Shown: positions 15,201 to 25,221, counted from the first letter of the stretch. The stretch is DNA of 64,000 nt from Limnomonas spitsbergensis (GCA_037349105.1 JAYJMM010000084.1:1550001-1614000), one strand, 5' to 3'. Made by a program: numbers and translations. The notes: a model not told the origin generated them from the sequence alone.

Positions 15201-18200
15201 CAGTTGAGGGATCAGGGATAGCTTGCGGGACGAGGGGCAAGAGAGGGGGAGGGGGGATGTGAACATAGCCTGAGGGGTAAAACAGGGGACAAGTGGAGGC
15301 GGGGGGGGGGGGGGCAGCACATCTAAATGCTCGTCGCAGTTGCCTGGCGCACACTAAAAACTAGTTGTGTGCAGCTCCAAGCTGCTGTCTCCATGCACCC
15401 TCATGCGCTCCACACACACCCATATGGCCCTCATGGTCCTATGCATCCCCATGTAGCCCCCATGCGCCCTCATGCACTCCACGCACCCCCATGTGCCCCT
15501 ATGAATCCCCGTTATCCCCATGCAACCCACACACTTCCATTTAGTCTCATACATCCCCCATGCAGTCCCCAGCCACCTCATACACCCCCATGCAGCCTCA
15601 TGCCTCCCCCCCCCCTGCGAGGCACCCCACCCCTATGCAGCCCCCAGCCCCGTCGTACACCTTCATGCAGCCTCATGCCCCCCCCCCTGCCCACCCCTAT
15701 GCAGCCCCCAGCCCCGTCGTACACCTTCATGCAGCCTCATGCCCCCCCCCTGCGAGGCACCCCACCCCTATGCAGCCCCCAGCCCCCTCGTACACCTTCA
15801 TGCAGCCTCATGCCCCTCCCCCCTTGCAAGGCATCCCACCCCTGTGCAGCCCCCAGCCCCCTCGTACACCTTCATGCAGCCTCATGCCCCCCCTGCGAGG
15901 CACCCCACCCCTGTGCAGCCCCCAGCCCCCTCGTACACCTTCATGCAGCCTCATGCCCCCCCTGCGAGGCACCTGCACAGCTGGCGTCCTCCCCGCCTCC
16001 CTCCTGCGCCCCCATCGGCAGCTCCAGCAGCAGCCCGAGCCCCACGTGCACGCGCTTGATCTTGGCGCCCTCAAACAGCTGCCCCAGCATGGGAGTCGGG
16101 CTGGGCAGCGTCAGCGTTTGCAGGTGCGGGAGCAGGGACAGCGCCGCCTGCTTGGTGTTTGGGTCGACGTACAGGATGCGGGCCTGGCGGGTGTGCGGAA
16201 GGGCAGGAGGCGTTAGAGGTCGGGTGGGAAGCGGCCGGGTGCGCTCTAAGCCTTCCTTAAGCTGGGAGGGAAGCAGCAACACTTGCCGCACCTGAGAATC
16301 ATTCAAATGTGACTGGTGGGCCGCCACTGGGAAGACAGGAATGCAGACTTTGACCGGCATTTGACCGGCCGGTGGCCATTGTCCCAAGCGGCAGCGCCTG
16401 CTGAAAAAGGCGCCGCCGAACGCTGTCATGCAGCTAGATGAAATTAGCTAAATTGTAGCTAAATGTAGCTGAGCTGCAGATGGACTTAGATCAATTGTAG
16501 CTGGTTTGTACCTGAAGCACCCCTGTGCAGTCCAGACAGTGTCTCCAACCATTTGCCACATCCTGCCATCCCAGCTTCTGCCCCTCACCGTGGCCACGCC
16601 TCCACTTCTCCCCACCTTGAGGAGCCACAGGACCAACTGAATTAAGTGTTCATCCCACACACACACACACCGGAGCAGATGCCTAACAAAATATCTATCA
16701 AGACATTCTCCACCCCTGTCTCACCTTAAGCTTCTGTCCCTCGCTGTAGCCGCGCCTCCACTCCGTCCCTGCCAGCGGGTTGCTCAAGTGGAAGGGGTCG
16801 ACCGTTCCGTGGAAAAAGGACAAAAAGGAGACCAGCAGGCCATCTGATAGCACATCGCGGACCTGCAGGGCACCAAGAAAAGACGCTGATCAGTTAGGAT
16901 CAGTTGAGATCAGTTTCAATCAGTTGTGATCAGTTTCTGTTGAGGAATGACAACAAGGACGGCTGTAGGCGGTCTGACAGCGCGGCACAGTCCTACAGAG
17001 CACCACACCAAGACACACATCAGTTAGATCAGTTATATTCAGCTAGGGCCACTTGTGACGAGTTATACGGTATTCAGTTGGAAATACAGTTGTTGATAAG
17101 GAGGGATCAACGCAAGAGCAGCAGGCCGTGTACAACCATATCAAACATCATGGTCTCCAAAATCTGGAAAACCGTACACAACAATGGACGGGGTACGTCT
17201 GACAATAGCATGCTGGTGAGGGGGGGGCATGCCTAAATAAAAAAGCTCAAACTAATTTAAAAGGCTTGTATCGCTTATACCCTGTTGAACCTAAACTTTG
17301 AACAGATATCTGTTCAAATCCTTCAACACCCTGAGCATTAATGCTTGGCGAAAGGCGTTCAGACTTGACAACATATCCTTGCCATATCCTTGCCATATCA
17401 TGTTTTACTGCTGTCAGTTTTTATTTTGTTCCAAGCCTGGAAATATTAAGTGCCCATTTTTGTTTCTGCAGCTGCTCATCACAGCAGTCAAGAGATAAAG
17501 GAAGGTTAGCGCCCTAGAGCAATACTTCACAGTCAATTAAGGATTCAAGATTCAGGGTTAAGGGTTTATAAGCTTAGGGTCCCAGGATTTCTGGGCTTGG
17601 GGTTCTGGGTTCAAGGTTAAGGGGTTTTCTGTTTCACCTTAACAGTCATCAAGGTTTGAGGTATAGGGTCTAGGGTCTAGGGTTAAAGTTTTAGCGTTAA
17701 AAGTCTCAGGGTTAAAGAATTGCGGATAATGGGATTTCTCCGTCTCATTTTGGCAGTCGCCAGACCTCCAAGCAGAAGATCTTCCAGTGCCGTTCAGGTT
17801 TTAGGGTTAAGGGTTAGAGGATTTCTGAGTCTCACCTTGGCAGTCACCACAATTTGAAATGTATAGTAACAGATTTAGGGTTGAGGTTTAAGGTTCAGGG
17901 CTACAGGATTCTCTGTCTCACCTTGGCAGTCACCAGGCTTCCGGGCAGAAGAGACTCCAGTGCCGTTTATGGTTATGGTTTAGGGTTAAGGCCTTTAGGG
18001 TTCAGGTTAAGGGACACAGGATTTCTGAGTCTCACCTTGGCAGTCACCAGGCTTCCAGGCAGAAGAGACTCCAGTGCCGTGCCCTCCGTTTCGCGGAGGA
18101 CGGCTCCGGACACCTGGGAGGGAGTATGAAGGGCGGGGGAAAGTCTAAGGGTCCAAGCCTGTAAGGTTCAGGGTTAAAGATTCAGGGTTAAAGTTCCAAG

Positions 18201-21200
18201 CCTTGAAGATTCAGGGTTCAAGGTTCAGGGTTTAGGATCCAAGCCTTGAAGGTTCAGGGTTCAAGGTTCAAGGTTTAGGGTCCAAGCCTTGAAGGGTATT
18301 TTCTTCAAAAAGCTATGTGTCATGCTGATGGTGCACTCACCCTGATGCCCACTTCGACCGGGAGGTGCTCTTCACAAGAGGCTGTGACCGTCATGACAGA
18401 GGCTACCAACAGCTCTTGCCCCCGGGGAGGTGCCTCTCATCAGGGCCGAGTCCGTCATGAGTCACGACCACAGCTCTTGCCCCGGGAGGTCTATCACATG
18501 CACCTGGGCGTAATGCTACCCGCACCCTCGAGCTCGTACTCCATGGCCCAGATGCAATTACACCCTCCAGGGCGGGGTTGGTCGTGACGGAGACCACCCG
18601 CAGCTCTCAGCCCCGGGAGGCCTATCATATGCTCCTGGGAGTTACACACCCTCGACTTGACAATACATGGCCCGGGATCCCGGTTGCTATTACAGACCCT
18701 CCTCTCCCAGAGGGTGCATCTCACCAGGGCAGGGTCGGTCGTGACAGAGACTGTCCTGGCGCCCGCTGCCGTGGCCGCCGTCAGCACGGCCACCTCCAAC
18801 AGCATGCCCGGTAGCAGCGCGCTCCCCTCACCGAACGCAGCCTCGTGGTCTCGGCGCTTGAGGAACGCAGAGACACCCTGGCAGAGTGAGAAGGGTGGGA
18901 AGAGTGACAAGGGCGGGGAGAGTGAGAAGGGTGGGAAGAGACAGCCTGTCAGATTGTAAAGGGTGATCAGAGTGAGAAGAGTGACCCTGGCGGGACACGT
19001 CATGTATCTGTGGGTCTCTGAGCTGCACACCACTACGGGCACCACCGCACCCTCACCATCATCCCGAGTTTAAAACCCTCACAAGCTGTTTTAAATAACC
19101 ATCCTCATCTTTATCCCGAGTTTCAAACCTTGCAGGCGGATTAAAATAACCATGCTCGCCTGAATCCTGAGCTTGTTACCCTAACAAGCTGTTCACAAGC
19201 GCACCGTAATCCCATGTTTGATACCCTCACCTCCCGATCCCGAGGTCAAAACCTAAGAAGCTGTTGTTAATAACCACTATCACCTTAATCCGATTTTGAA
19301 TCTCTAAAATCTGTTTTTAATCACTACTCCCACCTTTATCCCGAGGTCAAGCGCATAACCGTGATCTTCAGAGCTGCGAACCACCGCGGGCACCACCGCC
19401 CCCTCGTGCAGCGTGGCAGGCCCCAGCCCCGCGCACAGCCTCTTCAGCCTCAGGCTCAGCTGCACCGCCTTGCCCGGGCCGGACGCGGCGCCCCCCTTGG
19501 CCTTGCCGCCACCGGCGTCTGGCAGGCCCACGACGGTACAACGCACAAACTGGCCCACGTGGAACAGCTTGGTCAACTCATGCGCGTCAGCAGCTTCCGA
19601 CACCTTCTTCTTGGCTTCCACAGCCTGCGCGAGTGGAGGAGTGTGACCAGGTTATGACTTTTAAAAGACCTACAAAAGCCCCATATGCAAGGCGGGGTGT
19701 GTGACCAAGGTTTGGACATTATACTTTTGAAAGGCGCACAAAAGCCACATGCACAAGGTGATGATTGTGACCAGGTTATGGTCGCTACACTTTTGCATGG
19801 CCTACAAAAGCCCCCTGCGCAAGGCGGGTGTGTGACCAGGGCATGGATGTTACACTTCCAATAGGAGTTCCTTAAACGATTGCCTCACCCCTTAACCCTG
19901 ACAAAATTCATATCGCGCAGAAAGGAAAACACACCTCGGCAGTACAGTGGCTGTACAGCGCAGTACACACATATGACTTCACAACCGCGAACTGTTCTGC
20001 CCCTTGCACCTCTTTGGGCTCCACATGGCCGCGCAGGGTTTAGGATTTAGGATTTAGGGTTTAGGGTTCTGTCCCTCACCTCTTTGGGCTCCACATGGCC
20101 GCGCAGGCCGTGCGGGAGGCTGACCGTCAGGCCGCGAGAGGCCACCTCCAGGATTACGCCCCAAACACGCATGCCGATGGACAGGTTCTGCACAATGGTG
20201 CGATAGAGTGATAGTTGGGATTTGGGACCTTAGGGGTAGTTAGAGGGGGGCGGGGCGGGGCGGGCGAGGGGTGAAGGTGAGTGGTGGTTTCAGGCAGTTG
20301 GAGAGCGGGGCGGGGCAGGGGCGTGGGATGAAGGTGTGTGCCACATCATCCTGCTGCCTTGAGAGGGGCAGGCCCCATTGGTGCGAGGTGGGTAGGGCGG
20401 TTGAAGGCAGTCGGGGGGCAGGGCGGGCAGGGGCGCGGGGTGAAGGTGGGTGTCTCATCATTGCACGGCCGCGTGAGGGGCAGGCCCATTGGTGGGAGGT
20501 GGTTAGAGAGGTTGCAGGCCGGTGTGGTGTGTGGAAGCCAACTCCCTCCCTTAAGTCTACTACCTCCCGGGGAGGAGGGGAAAGGTAAGCGGGGGGGAGG
20601 GGGTATCGTGGGGCGATGTGAGGGGTGAGGTGCTTTGTTGCGATGTACCAGTACGTGTGAGTTGGAGGCGGGTGGGGTGTGTGGCTCCATCCCGGGGTCG
20701 GACAGTGCGACTCCCACCCAGAGCCTGAGTGCGAGGGTTTTGTGTTAAGAATTCAGAATTCAGGGTTAAGGGTTGAGGGTTTAGAGTTGCACTGTTAAGA
20801 TGATGAGCCTGAGGCAGGCTGGCAGGCTGGCAGGCTTATTATGCTGCTGCTGCTCTGCTGTTGCTCTTTTGCCTTTTTAACCCCATATCCTGTTAATCAT
20901 GTTATGGGCACCACGTGCTGTTCAGAAGGTGGGCAGCTAAGCAAAACCATGACACCATATGGTTCATTGGCTTGGCCGAATGACTTATTTAGTTATTATT
21001 TACACACACACACACACACACTGATGTTTTGTGAGCCCCACGCTCCCCTGGTTGGGGCACACAGGCAAAAGCTGAAGCTGCCCTGTCAGGGTGGGAGTTA
21101 TCAACCGCCAGATGCATGGCTGCCTGGTCCTGGGTGTGTAGGCCATGAGGTGGGCGAAGGCCTCGCGGCTACCAGATGCATGGCTGCCATCATGGCATGG

Positions 21201-22268
21201 CTACCATCATAACATGGCTACCAGATGCATGGCTGCCATCATGGCATGGCTACCATCATGGCATAGCTACCAGCAGGACATGGCTGCCATCATGGCATAG
21301 CCACCATCATAACATGGCTACCAGATGCATGGCTGCCATCATGGCATAGCTACCATCATAACATGGCTACCAGATGCATGGCTGCCATCATGGCATGGCT
21401 ACCATCATGGCATAGCTACCAGCAGGACATGGCTGCCATCATGGCATAGCTACCATCATAACATGGCTACCAGATGCATGGCTGCCATCATGGCATGGCT
21501 ACCATCATGGCATAGCTACCAGCAGGACATGGCTGCCATCATGGCATAGCTGCCATCATAACATGGCTACCAGATGCATGGCTGCCATCATGGCATGGCT
21601 ACCATCATGGCATAGCTACCATCAGGACATGGCTGCCATCATGAACAGGTGCATGGCATGGCTGCCATCATGAACAGATGCATGGCATGGCTTACCTTGG
21701 CCTTGAGAAGCTCCACATAGCGCGAGCCCTTCACCCCATGCGAGGCATCCTTGCTGAACAGAGAGCCAACGCTTTCCGCGTCCTCACGCTCCTCGCCGTC
21801 CGCTTTAGATTCCCCTTTGGCGCCACCCTGATGTCAATGGGGAGGCTCTTAAGATAAAGGTCTGGCTTTGAAATTTCAGTTTGGGGAGTGGCAGCCACCG
21901 GAGGTAAGCCAGGGAGTGAATGGTAGGCTGCTGAGAGGTACCGTCAGGTCATGAAGAAGGGCAGGGTTACGATTGCTGCAAGGTCGCACCTTTTCGTTCT
22001 TTTGCTTCTTTCGAGCGCCTCCCTCGAGCACCTCCTGTTCAAATGCTTGCTGCGCCTGCACCAGCACCTCTCGCCGCTCCAAATGCGTGAGACCGTCGCC
22101 ACCGCCGCGAGGGAAGTCGCCATCGTCGGTAGTGACCTTGGCCAGAGTCGAAGCGGTTCTCTTCTTATCGTTATCGCGCTCTGGTTGTTGCGGCCTTTGT
22201 TTCGTCGCCGCCTCCGACTTGCCGGCCCCAGGTTTACCGGGCTTCGGCTTCCGGTTGTTCGGCGGCAT
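258..22268 (-). CDS. RRP5: rRNA biogenesis protein RRP5 (PDCD11 homologue), 26 exons, C-terminus off the left edge
   Basis: Large nucleolar S1-repeat protein needed, from knowledge of yeast Rrp5 and human PDCD11, for pre-rRNA cleavages leading to both 18S and 5.8S/25S rRNA. Joining 26 exons gives one open frame of about 1,745 residues with all splice phases agreeing. The N-terminus is basic and carries the family hallmark FPRGG (about residue 50). S1-type segments follow, such as NLSIGMRVWGVILEV (about 138), GFVHISNLTDG (about 464), DYGVFVSFYGGVSGLAHVGQ (about 627) and GRVRRVEPFGVFVDL (about 1570). An acidic linker of Asp/Glu runs lies at about 1640-1740, where the family passes into C-terminal HAT/TPR repeats, which are beyond position 1. 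The ATG at 22268 is chosen because it opens the frame upstream of FPRGG. The gene diverges from the membrane-protein gene 222 bp away. Identity is very likely; a few exon edges could shift. Confidence 0.95.
752..872. repeat. GGATCCGTA-type short repeat in RRP5 intron 25
   Basis: About six copies of a roughly 20-bp motif containing GGATCCGTA/GGATCTGTA and AATCT.TG lie between RRP5 exons 25 and 26. Confidence 0.6.
903..1012 (-). repeat. Two decayed copies of the RRP5 exon 25 donor junction
   Basis: CTCCTGGCGGTACAGCGCA (about 916) and CCCCTGGCGGCACAGCGCA (about 974) repeat the exon 25 tail CCCCTGGCGGTACAGCGCC (about 1030). Both are followed on the minus strand by donor-region sequence like that of the real junction at 1012. 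Confidence 0.75.
1340..1400 (-). repeat. Decayed copy of the RRP5 exon 25 acceptor and first codons
   Basis: The segment around 1356-1396 (GTCAGCGTGGCCGCCACCTT, GGGGTCCACACCCCTG) matches 1195-1235 (GTCAACGTGGCCGCCTTCTT, GGGGTCCACCACCCTG), the start of exon 25 with its CAG acceptor. It lies just upstream of exon 25 in the transcript direction. Confidence 0.75.
1640..2756 (-). repeat. 62-bp tandem array that multiplies the RRP5 exon 24 splice donor (18 donor sites)
   Basis: CACCT(G/A)AGTGTGAGCTC recurs at about 1640, 1713, 1774 and then every 62 bp to 2580, with the last two at 2653 and 2715. In the transcript direction each unit is the last 41 nt of exon 24 (ending ACACTCAG) plus the first 21 nt of its intron (GTGGGTTGGATCTGATTGAA...). 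The copy at 2717 is the genuine exon end, because only it continues into the upstream exon frame. Inner units are almost identical, which suggests recent expansion. An in-frame TGA in the intron portion means use of a distal donor would truncate the protein. Confidence 0.95.
2855..3050 (-). repeat. Four decayed copies of the RRP5 exon 24 acceptor junction
   Basis: Segments near 2862, 2912, 2967 and 3020 each contain a G.ACAAA.CTGCGGAAAGGTGTG-like string, matching the genuine junction at 2804-2825 (CCACAAACCTGCGGCAGAGG). On the minus strand they read pyrimidine-CCGCAG followed by a TTTGT exon start. They are separated by degenerate telomere-like GGGTTTAGGG sequence. Confidence 0.75.
4862..4895 (-). 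repeat. Copy of the RRP5 exon 21 acceptor junction
   Basis: GGAACACCCACATATGGTCC at about 4871 repeats GGACACCCACATATGGTCCT at about 4767, the start of exon 21 with its acceptor. It lies 100 bp upstream of the exon in transcript direction. Confidence 0.75.
5110..6262 (-). repeat. RRP5 intron 20: scattered copies of the exon 20 donor plus a 24-bp C-rich array
   Basis: Copies of the exon 20 tail (CCTGCACCAGGCCCAGCGCC at about 6354) appear near 5124, 5253, 5620, 5705 and 6248 as variants of TGC.CCA.GCCCAGGA.CAACAC, the nearest one keeping a good donor context. Between about 5750 and 6190 is a tandem array of roughly 24 bp built on CCTCCTGCACTTAACCCTCAA / CCTCCTGTACGAAACCCTCAA alternation, some 17-19 units. 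Degenerate CCCTAAACCC telomere-like tracts fill the rest. Confidence 0.75.
6735..6910 (-). repeat. Copies of the RRP5 exon 19 donor junction
   Basis: Three variants of CACCTGCTGCACGCTGAACGCCGCCAGC (genuine at 6967-6994) appear at about 6740, 6805 and 6875, as GCACCTTGACCGCTGCCAGC, CCGCACCCTCCACCCTGCCAGC and TGCTGCACCCTGAACGCAGCCAGC. They grade from most diverged (far) to least diverged (near). Confidence 0.7.
7318..7440 (-). repeat. Copies of the RRP5 exon 18 donor junction
   Basis: CCCACCTACACGTCCACGTG at about 7407 and CATCTTCCACGTCCATGAGC at about 7327 repeat the exon 18 tail CCCACCTGCACGTCCATGTG at 7475, including the donor complement and the GCGCCCA context. Confidence 0.75.
8738..8785 (-). 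repeat. Copy of the RRP5 exon 16 tail with intact donor
   Basis: CACCTGATACGCCTCCAGGT followed by CAACCACAATCCCCTC near 8741-8776 repeats exon 16 tail 8849-8880. On the minus strand it still reads GATTGTGGTTGACCTGGAGG and ends in CAG before GTGACTG, so it is a potential cryptic donor. Confidence 0.75.
9690..9978 (+). repeat. 29-bp minisatellite in RRP5 intron 15
   Basis: About ten near-identical 29-bp units with the core CATCCAGGGTTACCAGGG and the spacer TTTGTTGCGCT. The long reading frames across it (9392-10324) are repeat artefacts. Confidence 0.9.
10060..10335 (-). repeat. Three copies of the RRP5 exon 15 donor junction
   Basis: Near 10070, 10160 and 10278 the pattern TCACCTG...TGCACGCTCCGCCC(C/T)TCA.CAAACTGC or TCACTTGTGCCTTGACACTC repeats the exon 15 tail TCACCTGCGCCTTGACGCTC (10383), each followed by TAGTTTAGGGTATAATGAGG-like spacer. 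Unit spacing is about 100 bp. Confidence 0.8.
10690..10910 (+). repeat. Degenerate telomere-like tract in RRP5 intron 14
   Basis: Runs of GGTTCAGGGTTTAGGGTGAAGAG variants (TTTAGGG/TTCAGGG heptamers mixed with GAAGAGT). Similar filler occurs in most introns of RRP5, SDR and PPIL2. Confidence 0.8.
13072..13170 (-). repeat. Two copies of the RRP5 exon 12 donor junction
   Basis: Near 13128 (GTCCGCACTGAAGGAATGAG, AGGGCTTGGTGCCCTC) and 13075 (GCCAGGTGATGGACTGAGAG, GGCTT) sequences repeat the exon 12 tail at 13218-13250 (ACCAGCACTGAAGGACTCCG, AGGGCTTGGTGCCTTC). Confidence 0.75.
14195..14265 (-). repeat. 67-bp copy of the RRP5 exon 11 start with its acceptor
   Basis: 14197-14263 repeats 14093-14159 at about 90 percent identity: GTCATGCGCTGGGCCGCCAC, then CCAGACACCCTCTGGCCCAC and CTGG. 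It includes a CAG acceptor and could be a cryptic exon start. Confidence 0.85.
15590..15972 (-). repeat. About 68-bp tandem array multiplying the RRP5 exon 8 donor region
   Basis: Five or six units of GCGAGGCACCCCACCCCT...TGCAGCCCCCAGCCCC..TCGTACACCTTCATGCAGCCTCATGCC abut the exon 8 donor at 15972-15966 (GTGCCTCGC on the minus strand). Each full unit repeats GGGTGCCTCGCAGG, the donor context. Long proline-rich reading frames across it are artefacts. Confidence 0.85.
17640..17990 (-). repeat. Copies of the RRP5 exon 6 donor junction
   Basis: CTCACCTTGGCAGTCACCAG then GCTTCCGGGCAGAAGAGACT and CCAGTGCCGT at 17917-17966 repeats 18031-18080 almost exactly. A more decayed copy is at 17737-17795 and donor-only remnants lie near 17635 and 17840. 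Each is followed by GGTTTAGGGTT-type filler. Confidence 0.85.
18360..18640 (-). repeat. Copies of the RRP5 exon 5 donor junction
   Basis: Three decayed copies near 18370, 18430 and 18565 of the exon 5 tail (TCACCAGGGCAGGGTCGGTC, GTGACAGAGACTGTCC at 18721) appear, for example CCAGGGCGGGGTTGGTCGTG then ACGGAGACCA at 18569. Confidence 0.75.
20000..20040 (-). repeat. Copy of the RRP5 exon 3 tail
   Basis: CACCTCTTTGGGCTCCACAT followed by GGCCGCGCAGG at about 20007 is an exact 31-bp repeat of the exon 3 tail at 20077. It is separated from the exon by TTTAGGATTTAGGG filler and retains a GT donor on the minus strand (GTGCAAGG). Confidence 0.85.
21170..21695 (-). repeat. Higher-order minisatellite abutting the RRP5 exon 2 donor
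   Basis: Short blocks such as GGCTGCCATCATGGCATGGC and TACCATCATGGCATAGCTAC are organised in a roughly 100-bp higher-order unit repeated about four times. The array runs right up to the exon 2 donor at 21695, whose intron starts GTAAGCCATGCCATGC. Confidence 0.85.
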
Positions 22269-22490
22269 CGCGACGACAGTGATATGACCTGCTCTGCTTG
22301 CCTCTGGAGCGATTAACCGCTATTAAGGGGAACCTTTTTGTTTAGATCTTACCTTGCAACTTTGGCTCGGGAAAGCTGGATGTGTGACCGACATGCTCCG
22401 AGACCAAGATGTCTCATTCTTGGGAAACGGTGCCCGCCTCAATATATTCGCGAAACTATCTTGTCTCGAATTAAATCTCTAATTGTTGGA
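22269..22490. promoter_or_regulatory. Divergent promoter region between RRP5 and the membrane-protein gene
   Basis: 222 bp separate two outward-facing start codons. No clear TATA box or named element is visible, so this is inferred from gene arrangement only. Confidence 0.45.
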
Positions 22491-25133
22491 ATGACACGAA
22501 GTCTTGGGCCTCATGTCGCCCTCCTAACAACTTGCCTCGTTTTCGCCGGCCTTGCTGGAAGCGTGATGGGGCGCGTTGTCATCTTCCAAAATTATATCGA
22601 CCAGGTGAGGAAGATATATGTGCATCAAGAGATACTGTCATGTCCATAGCCACATATGGTGCCCAGGAGGCTGCATCATGGACATCTGCTCATTGCATGA
22701 ACATTTGTGTTGCCACGTTAATGCTTTGCTTGGTACTGATATCTCTTTGTTTGTCACGTTGAGTTTTACGTGTCCACGTCACGTTCCTCTCGTCAACGCC
22801 CTGTTCAGGATGCAATGGCGGAGTCGGTTGTCGACGAACAATCATATGTCGTCTATGGCTCATCCTCCGGCCTTTTCTCTGAGAGCTCGACTTCTCGCGA
22901 CTCCTCAACCCACAGCTCGGAGCTGCGCAGCTTCCTTACCCCGCTGTGGAGCCCGATTACCTGGTGAGCTTCATAAGTGTGTCGGCAAGGCCCAGTTGCG
23001 AATCAGCTTCTGACAACTTCCATGGCTCTAGGTACTTCTCCACTGGACTGAGCTACAGAAGCTTCCTTCCGACATGTACACCCAGAGTCTCAGGTCATCC
23101 CAGAACAACCCTTGCTGCCGTTTCAAATCCCCCTTTCTTTGGCCGCTTGCGCAGGATGTATGAGCAGCTAGATGCGCTGGAGGCAATGCAACGCTCCGCC
23201 ATGAACGACATGATCATGCAGCAGTTTGAGGTAGAGGACATGGCCCGCCAGCAGTCCTGGCCCGTCGACCAGCCCACCGAGGCTTCCAGCATGCTTGAAC
23301 ACGTCGGCTGCCAGAGATACAGGAACGCCATCCAGGAGTACGCACAGGTAAAAAGCATTTGTGTAATGCTAAAGCATATAAACCTTTGGGGTACTAACTA
23401 GCAGACTTGGCACCCTTCAGCAAAAATATGCTTGTCACAGCCACTCTCAATAGCACTTCTCCTCTGTCCTCTAATCGGCCAACATTGCCCCTCATCTGTC
23501 ATACATGTCCTCCATGCCCATGCGTGCTCCCCCCTCGCCCCCCATGCAGGATGCTGCCGAGCATGTGCTGGCAGTGGCACGGGCGTTTGACCACAGTGTT
23601 GATGTTTTCGAAGGTGACTCAGATAGCGCCGACCTGCAGACATCTACCTTGGCCACCATGGCAGGAACGTCCGAGGATGAGCTTGAGGAACAAAGGCGAG
23701 TGTGACCATCCCCCTTCCGCATACGGCAGCACTACAGCTTTCCTCGCACAGAAGTGTCCTTGGCATTGTCTTTTGTCGTGCTGCTTCTGACGAATCCCCT
23801 CGCCCACCCCACATTGACTCAGGCTGATCCTCGCGATGAGCGACGCGCTCGAGAGCGCCGACGTCCGCGCCTCCTGGTCCTCCTCCAGGCCGCAGCGCGC
23901 GACTATCTCGGATGCGTTTCAGCACCTTGATGCCCAGGACGAGGACGAGGCGCTGCAGTACGAGGACCAGGCCCGCGGCACCAGCCTTGGTGGTGCCGCG
24001 ATTATCCTTCTCAGAGGGCAGAGCGCGCAGGATGCCCAACGACAGGAGCGGGCAGAGTTGCTCGAGGCTCAGCTTGATCGCGGGAACGAGCTGCAGTACC
24101 AGGCACAGCTGTCGGATGCCACGGCCGCGGCGGTCGTTCAAGCGTTGCTTATGGCTACCGGTGCGCGGCCGGATCAGGCGACGTCTATGTTGCGGGGAGG
24201 CGGCGGCAGCAGCGGTGTACTTGTGTCGTCATCGCGCGTCCCCGTGTGGCCTGCTGACGAGTGGATGGAATACGTCGATGAGACTGACGGTGAGGGGCTT
24301 CAGCCGGCAGGCTGCTCATACGCACCTGAATCGAGTCCATTAAGAAGTGGCATGCACGCCCTTGCCCAGGTCCATGGGCCTGTCTCTTGTATCAAGCTTG
24401 CTGCCCTGAGATTTCTTTAGCCTATAACACAATGTCCGCTGCTGTCGGTCCCCCCCCTTTTTCAGATGTGACTGCAACGGCTGCCGCGTCATACTGGTCA
24501 CTGCAGCACGCTGACGTCAGCGCACAACACTCGTTGGACTCTGATGGCGTCCGCAGCGCCCTCTTTGCCATGCTGCATGGGAGCTCGGACCTGGCAACGC
24601 CCGCCCTCTCCCCTAAGGAGCTCTACGACTTGGGCGTGGTGTATGAAGGCGAAGGATTTGTGGACCCTCTGGACATCATTTCAGACGATGGCGACATGTG
24701 GCTGCTGCAGCGGCCTGCGGCGTCGCGTGGCGGCTTGGACCTGGATTTCGACGGTGAGCCTGATCTGGACCTCGCGCTGTTCGACCCCTTGACGGGAGAG
24801 GTGAACTGGGAGTTGCTGGCGCTGCTGTTCATGCTGGCCGCGATGGCCTTCATGCTGGTCCACATCGTGTGTACCTACTGGCAGCTGTGCAGCTCTGCAT
24901 CGGTCAGCCAGGGGCACTCGCTCGTGCCGATCATGGTGAACCGTGGGGGTCGCATGGTGCGCGGCCTCATGCTGGTGGCCGAGGAGGACATGGAGGATGA
25001 CCTGGAGGGAAAAGTTGGCGATGTGTACGGCTGCTGCGACGTGGACCCCAAGGCTGTGTTGAATCTGAAGGGCTTGTCTGAAGTGGGCGCCCCTGACTAC
25101 GAGGCTTCCTCGGGCAAGGCGTCCAAGCTGTGA
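22491..25133 (+). CDS. Unrecognised secretory-pathway single-pass membrane protein, 582 residues, six exons
   Basis: I do not recognise this family. Exons: 22491-22604, 22809-22963, 23155-23347, 23550-23701, 23823-24289, 24466-25133; phases sum to an intact frame ending in TGA. Residues 1-27 form a signal peptide-like stretch (basic MTRS start, hydrophobic LLTTCLVFAGLAGSVMG). The middle is acidic and Gln/Ala-rich with possible helical content (around AQDAQRQERAELLEAQLDRG). A single strong hydrophobic helix, LLALLFMLAAMAFMLVHIVC, lies at about 476-495, followed by a tail of some 85 residues with an acidic EEDMEDDLEG cluster. This predicts a type I membrane protein with a lumenal or extracellular acidic domain. 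All introns are 120-205 bp and repeat-free, unlike every neighbour. The exon 4 donor could be 23699 or 23701; frame favours 23701. Confidence 0.75.
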
Positions 25134-25169
25134 TCCACGCGGAATGAGAAGCCTAGTTTGTCTGCGAAC

Positions 25170-25221
25170 TGTAACATAAGCCCAGGATCCCCACTTCATT
25201 TAAGGCCCTGCAGAAATGTAA
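25170..25221 (+). terminator. Candidate TGTAA polyadenylation signals
   Basis: TGTAA occurs at 25170 and 25217, 36 and 83 nt after the stop of the membrane-protein gene. TGTAA is the usual poly(A) signal in many chlorophyte algae; assignment here is by position only. Confidence 0.35.

Larger units (their letters stand above)
258..22268 (-). other. RRP5: Exon map of RRP5
   Basis: Exons in transcript order (plus-strand coordinates): 1 21990-22268; 2 21696-21827; 3 20080-20187; 4 19334-19624; 5 18725-18877; 6 18036-18113; 7 16725-16862; 8 15973-16183; 9 14881-15038; 10 14467-14631; 11 13991-14155; 12 13215-13325; 13 12384-12551; 14 11678-11837; 15 10387-10673; 16 8850-9113; 17 8200-8577; 18 7479-7745; 19 6970-7074; 20 6343-6555; 21 4648-4785; 22 4193-4336; 23 3334-3773; 24 2717-2812; 25 1013-1232; 26 258-624. 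Every intron is GT-AG. Total 5,236 nt; summed phases give an unbroken frame. Exons were placed from splice consensus, frame and similarity to RRP5. Exon 26 ends with a donor (GTGAGC) at 257-252, so at least one more exon lies off the window. Confidence 0.85.

Noticed and set aside
15327..16295. 322-residue proline/histidine-rich plus-strand frame
   Set aside because: Antisense of RRP5 exon 8 and its donor array; composition follows the repeat.
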